From: Acidobacteriota bacterium
GTDB lineage: Bacteria > Acidobacteriota > Blastocatellia > Pyrinomonadales > Pyrinomonadaceae
NCBI GenBank assembly: GCA_016703965.1
Contig: JADJBB010000025.1
Coordinates: forward strand, 868,001 to 932,000
DNA length: 64,000 nucleotides
Direction: 5' to 3'
Positions 51,188 to 59,323 of this stretch are shown one piece after another; the stretch's first letter is position 1; every line of letters starts with the position of its first letter. The notes under the pieces were generated by a model, which saw nothing but the letters and a program-made list of their open reading frames with translations, was not told the origin of the DNA and did no database searches. The position numbers and the translations under genes are program-made.

Positions 51188-52546
51188 TTATTTGTCGGAA
51201 ATAATAAACGTCGGCACCATTCCGCCGCCGGAGGAAACATTTGCGAGTTCCGTCGAAGAAAGCCGCGTGAATGCGGCACCGACCTTCCCCATAAACAAGA
51301 GCGGGTCGAGGTCAACCAACTGCTCGGTCATCTCCCAATTTCCTTCGTCGTCAATAAACATTGGGAAAGTCTCTTTCGCGGTTTTCACGCGTTCCTGCAC
51401 GAGATAATCGCCGTCTTTCAATGCAATTGCGATCGCATCGTCCCACTCCGTTTCGGTCGAGTTCCAGCCGATATAGATGCCGTTACCGCCGTAATCGTCG
51501 TTGGGCTTGAGGACTAATTTGTGAGAATTCGATCGCGTCCACTCGACCAGGTCGATGCTCTCACCCTTGTTTTCCGTCTTTTCAGCAACGAATTTGCGCG
51601 TCCAGGGAATGTGCTTATCGATCGCGGAGAGTTCTTCGGCGTTGAAAAGGTATTTGTATCGCTCGTTCGTTAGCACTGCAAATATTGCCTTCTTATGAAC
51701 AAGTTTCCCGCGAAAGCTATTGACCATGCACACCGTACCCGCACGATATGCGTTGAGCAGATCCGGCTGGGCTTCCATTATCGGCAGGTATTCGTTAACG
51801 AGCAGTCGTTTGTAAACTATGTCTATCGGCGTGCCGTTGCACGAGAGCCGTTCATTCTTGAACTCTAATTCGCTCGGCGAGCAGATGATCGCAGGATAGC
51901 CGTTTGACTCAAAATATTCTTTGAAAAGCTCAAATTCCTTGATGGTCGGCAGATCGTCGAGGTCAACGATGGCGATCGTCGGAGCACGTTCCGGCTTTTT
52001 GCCTCCGATGAATTCCGTAAAACAATCGACCAACACGTTAAGAAGTTTCGAGCGGCCTTCGAGTCCCTGAAGCGAGTAGCGTTCCGAGAATTTCCTCATC
52101 ACCGGAAGAGATTCAAAGATCTTGGTTGCAGAATCGGCAAACGCGATGCCTGCAGGACTTTCACCGTTGAGCTCAACATAACTGTAGGCCTCGTCAGTGA
52201 GAAACGAATCAAGGCGCGAAGTCGGTGAGACGTGTGAGTAGCCAGGATCGATCTTGATCAGGCCACGTTCGATCTCCGTCACGCCGAGTTGATCAAGGAT
52301 GGCATCGTCACCGATCGCTGCATCCTTGACCTTTTGAAGAGCCCCAAAAACGACTTCGCAGGTCGACTTGATCATCGTCCAGTCGCTCTCCATCACAAAG
52401 TGGGGACGCAAATATGGCGATAAGCGACGGCCGCCGAAGATGAGCTTGGAACTCTCAAGCCCTTCGTCGAGGAGTTTTTGCGACGATGTAGCGAGATCGC
52501 TGTCGGTAAGAAGTTCGTTGTAGTAATTTACGGCGTCTTTGAGCAT
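51188..52546 (-). CDS. Circularly permuted ATP-grasp family protein
   Basis: 452 aa. The metal-binding motif YVELNGESPAG (E125, N127) comes before the nucleotide-binding segment LVLKPNDDYGGNGIYIGW (about residues 330-350), the reverse of the usual ATP-grasp order, as in the glutathionylspermidine-synthase-like circularly permuted group. Such enzymes join a carboxylate to an amine with ATP. Substrate unknown. It follows EVE after a palindromic element and precedes the carboxyltransferase by 15 nt. Confidence 0.75.
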   Translation of the reverse strand: MLKDAVNYYNELLTDSDLATSSQKLLDEGLESSKLIFGGRRLSPYLRPHFVMESDWTMIKSTCEVVFGALQKVKDAAIGDDAILDQLGVTEIERGLIKIDPGYSHVSPTSRLDSFLTDEAYSYVELNGESPAGIAFADSATKIFESLPVMRKFSERYSLQGLEGRSKLLNVLVDCFTEFIGGKKPERAPTIAIVDLDDLPTIKEFELFKEYFESNGYPAIICSPSELEFKNERLSCNGTPIDIVYKRLLVNEYLPIMEAQPDLLNAYRAGTVCMVNSFRGKLVHKKAIFAVLTNERYKYLFNAEELSAIDKHIPWTRKFVAEKTENKGESIDLVEWTRSNSHKLVLKPNDDYGGNGIYIGWNSTETEWDDAIAIALKDGDYLVQERVKTAKETFPMFIDDEGNWEMTEQLVDLDPLLFMGKVGAAFTRLSSTELANVSSGGGMVPTFIISDK

Positions 52547-52550
52547 AAAA

Positions 52551-52624
52551 CTGGAGTGCGAGCCACCTGCTCGCCAAGGCCTGTCTACGAACCAGAGCGG
52601 GCGAGCAAGATGCTCGGCGTCCAG
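52551..52624. repeat. Double-hairpin palindromic element between EVE and ATP-grasp genes
   Basis: Two 25-nt arms (52551-52575 and 52600-52624) pair at 19 of 25 positions around a 24-nt loop; each arm can also form its own small hairpin (GCGAGC/GCTCGC and CGAGCA/TGCTCG). It fits exactly between the EVE stop and the ATP-grasp start region. It differs from the REP family at 38667. Confidence 0.65.
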
Positions 52625-53026
52625 CTATTTCGACATGCTGAGAATCTCTTCGTATTCGTCTTTCGTGAGCGGCATCACCGAAAAACGCGGCTGGCGAACC
52701 AGGTAAATGTTCTCGAGTGCTTTGTTTGCTTTAATATCTGCAAGAGTGACGGGTTTCTTTAGGGGCGATTTCGGCGTTAGCTCGACCGCATGCCAAGCCG
52801 TGTCGGTCGGGCCCGGAAACGCTTCCTTGGTGACTTCGGCGATACCTACAACCTCTTTTCCAACGACAGAGTGATAAAAATAGACCTTATCTCCCTTTTT
52901 CATATCTTTGAGAAAGTTCCGGGCTTTGAAGTTCCGCACGCCGGTCCAATCGGTCTTACCGTCGCGCACAAAATCATCCCAGGAGTACGCCGAGGGCTCT
53001 TGTTTAACCATCCAATAGTTCGCCAT
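52625..53026 (-). CDS. EVE domain protein
   Basis: 133 aa, the typical length. MANYWMVKQEPSAYSWDDFVRDGKTDWTGVRNFKARNFLKDM, with the KQEP and GVRN motifs, and GDKVYFYHS are characteristic of EVE domains, a PUA-like fold that binds modified bases in RNA or DNA. Standalone EVE proteins (human THYN1 relatives) are cytosolic with unknown targets. It is 2 nt after the gene at 53029, so cotranscribed. Confidence 0.93.
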   Translation of the reverse strand: MANYWMVKQEPSAYSWDDFVRDGKTDWTGVRNFKARNFLKDMKKGDKVYFYHSVVGKEVVGIAEVTKEAFPGPTDTAWHAVELTPKSPLKKPVTLADIKANKALENIYLVRQPRFSVMPLTKDEYEEILSMSK

Positions 53027-53028
53027 TT

Positions 53029-53613
53029 CTATTTCTTCGCCTCTGCTGCTTTCTTATTTAGCCATTTCGCCCAGCGTTCTAAAAGCGGACGGAACGGTTT
53101 GAATATCTTTGCTCTGACGCTGTTTTGATTTTGCTGTTCGCTCCAGACTCGAAGGTTTTTCTCGGCATATTGCCGGATCTGAGGTTCGAGAGCAGTGCGT
53201 TTTACCGAGTGTTTCTGGGTGAGATAATAGTGTTGCCCAACGAGCGAAAATAAAAGCCCTGCGAGATTGCCCTTGAACGAACTCTTAGCCATGAATTTCT
53301 TCATGAATCCCTCGGTCGGAAGCAGTAAAGCCCCCATTGACATCTCGAGCCAGGGCGCACGATTTCCCTCGCGTGGATGATACAGCCCCGGAAGATCGCC
53401 TTTGAGGGGAGTGTCCAGATTTTTCAGCCTTGGATCGTTGATAAAATCGACGATTTTTATCTTCTCAATGCCGCGATACTGCTCTATCGGAAGGAAATCG
53501 AGAACTTTATTTATGCTCCCTTCAACATCCTTGGGCAGCTTGATCGTGGACGAATTTTCGATCCGTATCTTTGTAATTTTCGCGGCCTTCTGACCTGCGG
53601 TTTCAATTGCCAT
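53029..53613 (-). CDS. Protein with a degenerate zincin-like core, function unknown
   Basis: 194 aa, cytosolic. The order LLFSLVGQHYYLTQKH ... EPQIRQYAEKNLRVWSE has the shape of a small zincin (HExxH and a downstream E-x-x-A region), but the first motif reads VGQHY instead of HExxH, so catalysis is unlikely. N-terminal ITKIRIENSSTIKLP. Basic C-terminus. It heads the EVE/ATP-grasp/carboxyltransferase run. Confidence 0.5.
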   Translation of the reverse strand: MAIETAGQKAAKITKIRIENSSTIKLPKDVEGSINKVLDFLPIEQYRGIEKIKIVDFINDPRLKNLDTPLKGDLPGLYHPREGNRAPWLEMSMGALLLPTEGFMKKFMAKSSFKGNLAGLLFSLVGQHYYLTQKHSVKRTALEPQIRQYAEKNLRVWSEQQNQNSVRAKIFKPFRPLLERWAKWLNKKAAEAKK

Positions 53614-53787
53614 AACTTCACTAAATTGTAATCGCTAACCGCCGATTAGTAAATTCTGCCACAAGGTTGTTGTTCGATCGCAACAAGAAGGGATCGGTTC
53701 ACGGTAAAATTGGATAATTCGCCTGCAAAAACAGAACATCTCCGGAATACTTCGAATGGCACAGAGATTGAATACCAAAACGCGAGA

Positions 53788-54642
53788 ATGAAACAAACGA
53801 CTCTAGCCAAACCGATCAATATTACCGGCGTCGGCCTGCATACGGGCGTTGACGTCAACATGACGCTTCGGCCAGCACCGCAGAATACGGGATATATTTT
53901 TGTACGAATAGATCTGGACGATTTTGAGATACCGGCTTCGGTTGAATATATTTCCCATTGTTCTTATGCGACCACGCTAATGCGACGGGGCGTTGTGCTG
54001 TCGACCTGCGAGCATTTACTATCGGCTTTGCGAGGCTCCGGTGTGGACAATTGTTTCATCGAACTCGACAGTATCGAGATACCGATAATGGACGGCTCGA
54101 GCGAGGATTTTATTGAGCTAATAACTAAAGCCGGCGTCGTCGAACAGGATGCTCCACGGCGCATCTTCCGCGTTCTCGAACGTGTCGAATTTGAACAAGG
54201 CGATCGAAAAATGTCTATCGAGCCAGCGGAGAATTATGAGATCGACTGTGTCATTGACTTTCCGCATCCGTTCATCGAACGCCAGTCATTGCATTTTGTA
54301 TTTAAGAACGGTTCGTTTGGAAAAGAGATCGCTTCGGCACGGACGTTTGGCTTTACTCACGAGATCGATATGCTGCGAAAGGCGAATTTAGCTCTCGGCG
54401 GCTCGCTCGAAAACGCTATTGTCCTCACTCCCGACGGAATGCTAAATGAAACCCCGCTTCGTTTTGACGACGAATTCGTACGGCACAAGATACTCGATAT
54501 TATTGGCGATTTTGCGTTGATAGGAATGCCGATCCAGGGAAAGATCACCGCCGAAAAATCCGGCCACAGCGTTCACGCTTCGCTGATGAGTAAACTACTT
54601 AAAGCGGAACACGCGTGGGAAATCGTCGAGTCCACCGACTGA
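53788..54642 (+). CDS. lpxC: UDP-3-O-acyl-N-acetylglucosamine deacetylase
   Basis: 284 aa from the ATG at 53788 (MKQTTLAKPINITGVGLHTG); a TTG at 53710 would add 26 residues not seen in the family. It makes the first committed step of lipid A. Zinc ligands are in STCEHLLSAL (His) and HKILDIIGDF (His, Asp); also MDGSSEDFI and the catalytic His in SGHSVHASL. The latter differs from the usual AGHALN. Its presence shows an LPS-type outer membrane. Confidence 0.95.
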   Translation: MKQTTLAKPINITGVGLHTGVDVNMTLRPAPQNTGYIFVRIDLDDFEIPASVEYISHCSYATTLMRRGVVLSTCEHLLSALRGSGVDNCFIELDSIEIPIMDGSSEDFIELITKAGVVEQDAPRRIFRVLERVEFEQGDRKMSIEPAENYEIDCVIDFPHPFIERQSLHFVFKNGSFGKEIASARTFGFTHEIDMLRKANLALGGSLENAIVLTPDGMLNETPLRFDDEFVRHKILDIIGDFALIGMPIQGKITAEKSGHSVHASLMSKLLKAEHAWEIVESTD

Positions 54643-54694
54643 TCCCGTACGATAGAAGGTTTACGAACCCCGTCGCTCACGCATACCGCCCACC

Positions 54695-55156
54695 TTAAAC
54701 TCTAAATTGCTGCAAATGGTGATCGAGATGCTTGTAAAGCATATTGCTCCACTGAGTTTTATTCAGCACTCCGAAAGAGTGCGATTCCTTGCCATTGAAC
54801 TCATTCTCACCGAGTTGCTGCGTTTTCACGATATATGCGACCAATCTGGCTCGTTCCGTTTCGAAATCCTTATCTGATCTAATAATGAACTGCGGACCTG
54901 TTGGGCTGTTCTTTTTTGCAGGTTTATCGCCAACGACAACGGGCGCAACGATGTACTTCAATACGAGGCTCATGGGAAAGCCGGGTTTCGGGTGTTTATC
55001 CGGTTCATAGATGCACTCGTACGCGACACTGCAATGGGCGAGCATTTTTGCGACATCCATTTTTCCCCACTGCCGCTGAGACTCCGGCGTAAGTTTGTTC
55101 AGCCGCTCGATGATGCCATCCGAAACTTCTTTCGCAAAGATATTTGGAAATGCCAT
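54695..55156 (-). CDS. DUF1569 (DinB-like) protein
   Basis: 153 aa from the ATG at 55156, with a strong GGAGG site lying at the end of gnd. Features: MDVAKMLAHCSVAYECIYE near residue 40 and LYKHLDHHLQQF near the C-terminus, giving the His residues of the DinB-like metal site. Function unknown. Four nt after the gnd stop, so cotranscribed with it. Confidence 0.8.
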   Translation of the reverse strand: MAFPNIFAKEVSDGIIERLNKLTPESQRQWGKMDVAKMLAHCSVAYECIYEPDKHPKPGFPMSLVLKYIVAPVVVGDKPAKKNSPTGPQFIIRSDKDFETERARLVAYIVKTQQLGENEFNGKESHSFGVLNKTQWSNMLYKHLDHHLQQFRV

Positions 55157-55160
55157 ATTC

Positions 55161-56573
55161 TTAAACCTCCCAATCAGGCGTATGAAATGTACCATCCCGG
55201 TCGATCCGCTGATACGTATGAGCCCCGAAAAAGTCTCGTTGAGCCTGAATCAAATTCGCCGGGAGCCGTTCGGTGCGAAATGCATCGAAATATGCCAACG
55301 CCGAGGAAAAGCAAGCTGAAGGAATACCGTTCTCGTTGAAGGTTACGACCGTTTTGCGCAAAGACCCGGCCCGCGAGTTCAACATATCTGAAATGCCCTT
55401 ATCAAGCAGAAGGCTTTCAATATTCTGGCCGGACGAATAGGCCTTGCGGATCAATTCGAGCAATTTCGAACGGATAATACATCCGCCGCGCCAAATCCGG
55501 GCGATTTCTGCGAGATCCAGGCCAAAACCCTTTTCCTCGGACGCTTTCTGAAGTAGGGACATTCCTTGAGCGTAGGTCAGGATAAAAGCACAGAAAAGTG
55601 CATCTTCGAGTTCGCCAACCGAGGTTCTCGAATGACTCTGATCTGCGGAAGTGCGCATTCCCGCATATTTCAACGCGACCTCTTTCCTGGTGCCTTTCTG
55701 TGCCGATATCTGACGCATTGTAACCGCCGAATCGATCGTCGGGATCGGAACACCAAAATCCATTGCCGCCTGCGATGTCCATTTGCCCGTTCCTTTTTGC
55801 CCTGCGGTGTCGAGGATCATTGAGACGAGTGGATTACCGGTTTCGGGATCCGTCTTACGCAAAACCTGGGATGTGATCTCGACAAGGAAAGAGTTTAGTT
55901 CGCCGCCGTTCCATTCCGTGAAGGTCCGGTGCATTTCAGTGCTTGCCATACGCAAAACACTCTGCATGAAATCGAACGTCTCAGCCAGCAGCTGCATCAT
56001 GCCGTATTCGATGCCGTTGTGAACCATTTTTACAAAGTGGCCGGAAGAACCCGTTCCCATGTATGCGACACAAGGTTCACCGTTGACTTTCGCTGAAACT
56101 GCCTGGAGCGTTGTTTCGATCCGATCATAATGATCGCGACGGCCGCCGGGCATGATGCTGGCTCCGTGGCGAGCACCTTCCTCACCGCCGCTGACGCCGA
56201 CGCGCATGAATCCGATGCCTTTGACCGCGAGTTCAGCTTCTCGGCGTTCCGTGTCAGTAAAATGCGAATTGCCGCCATCGATGATCAGGTCGTCGTCATC
56301 GAGGTGTGGGGCAAGATCCGCGATAACCTTGTCAACGATGGGGCCGGCAGGAACGAGAAGCATGATGTTGCGAGGCGATTCAAGCTTTGCAAGAAAATCA
56401 GCGAGATCGGTCCCCACATCGACCGGCATTCCTTCCCCTTCCTTCAAAAGAAGGTCTCGCTTTGCTTCATCAAGATCGTATCCGACCCCGCCAATGCCGT
56501 GTTCGGCGATATTTAGCAGAAAATTGCAGCCCATCGTACCAAGGCCGATCATTCCGAAGTGTGCTTTTGCCAT
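55161..56573 (-). CDS. gndA: 6-Phosphogluconate dehydrogenase, decarboxylating
   Basis: 470 aa, the long NADP-type form. N-terminal Rossmann motif GLGTMGCN, then DGGNSHFTDTERR, GVSGGEEGARHGASIMPGG with the active-site region, VHNGIEYGMMQL, and ILDTAGQKGTGKWT. It converts 6-phosphogluconate to ribulose-5-P, feeding the epimerase encoded at 27626. Conserved C-terminal ACFSSALAYFDAFRTERLPANLIQAQRDFFGAHTY is complete. Confidence 0.97.
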   Translation of the reverse strand: MAKAHFGMIGLGTMGCNFLLNIAEHGIGGVGYDLDEAKRDLLLKEGEGMPVDVGTDLADFLAKLESPRNIMLLVPAGPIVDKVIADLAPHLDDDDLIIDGGNSHFTDTERREAELAVKGIGFMRVGVSGGEEGARHGASIMPGGRRDHYDRIETTLQAVSAKVNGEPCVAYMGTGSSGHFVKMVHNGIEYGMMQLLAETFDFMQSVLRMASTEMHRTFTEWNGGELNSFLVEITSQVLRKTDPETGNPLVSMILDTAGQKGTGKWTSQAAMDFGVPIPTIDSAVTMRQISAQKGTRKEVALKYAGMRTSADQSHSRTSVGELEDALFCAFILTYAQGMSLLQKASEEKGFGLDLAEIARIWRGGCIIRSKLLELIRKAYSSGQNIESLLLDKGISDMLNSRAGSLRKTVVTFNENGIPSACFSSALAYFDAFRTERLPANLIQAQRDFFGAHTYQRIDRDGTFHTPDWEV

Positions 56574-56619
56574 AACGCAATTCTAACGCAAAGTCCCAAA
56601 GTCGCAAGCACAAAAACGG

Positions 56620-57516
56620 TCAGACTTTCCAAATATCCGATAGGCCAAGTTCTTCTCCGAACATCTCCGGCATTTCGTCAAACATCCACCACCACGACAG
56701 AACCATCTGACAAAACGCCCATTTACGGATGTCAGATTCCTCGAGATCAAATGCCACGGCGAAATCCGCGATAGCTTTATCAAGCTTGCCTTTCAAACGC
56801 GTATCCCATTCGAGCCATTCGTGATGGTTGTTTAGAAAGACGCCGATGTCATAGCTAACATGTCCGATCATTCCTTTCGGATCGATAACTAGAAAAGGGC
56901 CGCGTCGGGACGAGAGGATATTATCGTGATGAAAGTCGCCGTGCAGCAGAAAGGTATTTTTGGTTTGACGCGACAACTCCGCATAAAGCTCGATGGCCTT
57001 TGTCGTCCCGATCGTGTGTTTGAGGCCATCGAACCAGTCATCCAACCTAATAAAGTCGTCGGTTGTTTGCGGAACAGGCCGCAGAATTCGTTTCAGGATC
57101 TCAATAGCGATTGTAACGGCTTTCGCTTGATCTTTTTTGCAGACAGATCTTAGGTTAGAGCCAGGAACCACCCGTTCGAGGAGAATAGCTTGGAGTTCCC
57201 GATCGAACTCCAACATTCGCACCGAGCCATCACCATTAAGCAGCTGCAAATATGCAGCCTCACCGAAGATCTCGACATCTTTCAACGGCAGCCCGATCTT
57301 GAGCACTGCACTTTTTCCGTCGGCGAGCTCAGCATTCGCAACGTAGTTATATGAGAGGTTCAAGAAAGGATTTCCGGCTTTGATTGGCCATTTTTTCTCC
57401 AAGACTGCGATCCTTTCCGGTAACTCATCGAGCCATTTTTCTCCGCGTCCGCCACAAAGCGAGATCGTATTTTGCACAAATTTCGGCGGCAGGGATGATC
57501 TGAAGTTAGTTTCCAT
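56620..57516 (-). CDS. Aminoglycoside/streptomycin phosphotransferase-like kinase
   Basis: 298 aa. The kinase core has LLHGDFHHDNIL (catalytic Asp region) and FLVIDPKGMIGHVSYDIG (metal Asp), and an N-terminal lobe with AVLKIGLP as the ATP-binding Lys. The overall pattern fits the APH(6) group that modifies streptomycin, also including kinases of unknown small molecules. No transposon or resistance genes adjoin it; true substrate unknown. Confidence 0.82.
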   Translation of the reverse strand: METNFRSSLPPKFVQNTISLCGGRGEKWLDELPERIAVLEKKWPIKAGNPFLNLSYNYVANAELADGKSAVLKIGLPLKDVEIFGEAAYLQLLNGDGSVRMLEFDRELQAILLERVVPGSNLRSVCKKDQAKAVTIAIEILKRILRPVPQTTDDFIRLDDWFDGLKHTIGTTKAIELYAELSRQTKNTFLLHGDFHHDNILSSRRGPFLVIDPKGMIGHVSYDIGVFLNNHHEWLEWDTRLKGKLDKAIADFAVAFDLEESDIRKWAFCQMVLSWWWMFDEMPEMFGEELGLSDIWKV

Positions 57517-57600
57517 TGGTTAGATTCTATAGCACTGAGCGAACCCGGCAACCTGCAAACGATGTAGGCGTATTTTCAACAGATCAATTTCTGTTCAATA

Positions 57601-58537
57601 ATGGAATTAGAAATTCCACCAATTTATTATGAGATGCCTTGCAGAAGCGATACGACCTACAACATTAATAGAATCGTCAAAACTCCGAGACCACCTCGGG
57701 CTCGACATCACGATCGCGACCGAGACATTCCAGCACACCGGCAGTTTCAAATTCCGGGCGGCCTATAATCTTGCTCTAAATGTGGCAGAGACAGAGATCG
57801 TCGCCGCGTCGTCAGGGAATTTTGGTCAGGCCTTGGCGTACGCATGTAAATTGCTGGGAAAGAAATGCACGATAGTGATGCCTTCGACATCCGCAAGAGT
57901 TAAGTTAGATGCCGTACGCGGTTTCGGAGCAACCGCTGACCTAATAGAGACTGCAAGGATCGGACGCAGCGAGCGTGTCGCCCAACTCGCGGCCGAGATG
58001 CCAAACGCTTACGTCGCAAGTGCTTACAACGACAAATATGTCATCGACGGAAATTCAACGCTTGGTGACGAACTCGCCGATAAGGATTTTGATGTCGTGA
58101 TCACCGCCGTCGGCGGTGGCGGGCTTGTGTCCGGAATGATCCAGTCCTTCTGCCGGAACGGATCGATGACAAAGGTCTTTGGAGCCGAACCGCAGCCAGG
58201 AAATGATGCGTCGCGTTCGCTTCAAGCAGGCCATATTGTGGCCAATGAATCCGAACCGCAAACCATCGCCGACGGAGCCCGTACTCTGTCACTCGGGAGC
58301 CTTAACTGGGAAATAATCAAGGATGGAATTGCCGGAATAATCGAGGTACCGGATGAAAAAACGATCGAAGCTCTGAGGATGTATTTCGGTCTCGTTAATC
58401 TAAAATCCGAACCAACCGGGGCTCTGAGTTTGGGCGCGATCCTGGTCGATGCGGAACGTTTTCGAGATCAGAAGATCTGCCTCGTTGTCAGCGGAGGTAA
58501 TGTTGATCCAAGCGTCTATGCCAAGCTTATAGTTTGA
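57601..58537 (+). pseudogene. Threonine/serine dehydratase-like PLP enzyme with probable N-terminal frameshift
   Basis: The main frame from 57629 (302 aa) has the PLP-lysine motif GSFKFRAA, ASSGNFGQALAYA, GGGGLVSGMI and the C-terminal SGGNVDPS, all normal for the threonine ammonia-lyase/serine dehydratase group. Its start is poor: MRCLAEAIRPTTLIESSKL begins abruptly. An ATG at 57601 in another frame reads MELEIPPIYYEM, the usual opening of these enzymes, and would join the main frame at about 57629 by a one-base shift. So the N-terminus is probably shifted by one base; otherwise the enzyme is complete. Reading error cannot be excluded. Confidence 0.7.
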
Positions 58538-59260
58538 TCAATTTTTCTTTGGCTTGCTAGCGACCTTTCGGTAGATACCTGAGAATGAAACATTTGCTCC
58601 GCCGCAATATCCATTATCCGCGACTATCAGGAACATTTGCATCGTAAGCTGCATCCTCGCGCGGCAGTCATACTGGCCGGTTCCATCCGAGTACTCAAGA
58701 ACACCATCTTTCGGTTCGAAACGGCCGTCAAGTTCACCGATATGAATATTGTCGCCCATTCCCTTCCAGAACGCGTTTCCCTGAACGTTTAGGTAGCCGT
58801 TAAGCTTATTCGGCGAAAACGAGATGGTATTCGAAGCATACTGCCATTCCCCGGTCCAGATCTTTTCGCTGGCATCCATGAGCAGCTCCGGAAATTCCAG
58901 ATCGGCTTTCTTTAGCCAACCAACCTTGACCGCTCCTTTAGATCCAGTAAACCATCCACAGACATGATCCCCAAAGGTTTTGCTGGTGATGACCCGGTCT
59001 TGTTTCACAAGATATGACTTGGAACGGCAGGAAGATGCAGCAGGACATTTCGACGGATCGTCGTTGTAGAAATAGGTGCGATTTCCGGCCTTAGGCTTAA
59101 CGAAGCCAACCCCAAAAGTCTTGGTTTCCTGGGTAAAAAAACCCTCACGACACCAATTCTCAGGATTACCGGCAAGTTGGCTAAAGGCAGCGATAGCAAA
59201 AAGACCGATAAGGGTCAGACAAAAACAGGCTCTAAAAATCATTTGGGTATCGAAACTCAT
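58538..59260 (-). CDS. Secreted Cys-rich protein of unknown function
   Basis: 240 aa with a signal peptide (cleavage near AAFSQ; MIF at residue 7 could be the start). Six or more Cys, including a CPAASSC pair and CGWFTGSKGAVKVGWLKKADL, which resembles an SH3-type bacterial domain; the C-terminal part repeats short beta strands with a CRARMQLTMQMFLIV segment. Its stop abuts the convergent dehydratase stop with no gap. Not recognised. Confidence 0.55.
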   Translation of the reverse strand: MSFDTQMIFRACFCLTLIGLFAIAAFSQLAGNPENWCREGFFTQETKTFGVGFVKPKAGNRTYFYNDDPSKCPAASSCRSKSYLVKQDRVITSKTFGDHVCGWFTGSKGAVKVGWLKKADLEFPELLMDASEKIWTGEWQYASNTISFSPNKLNGYLNVQGNAFWKGMGDNIHIGELDGRFEPKDGVLEYSDGTGQYDCRARMQLTMQMFLIVADNGYCGGANVSFSGIYRKVASKPKKN

Positions 59261-59323
59261 TCAATATAATAGGATCTTAATACCAAAAGAACGCCTTGAG
59301 TTCAGCTCTCTTGCATACTAGAG

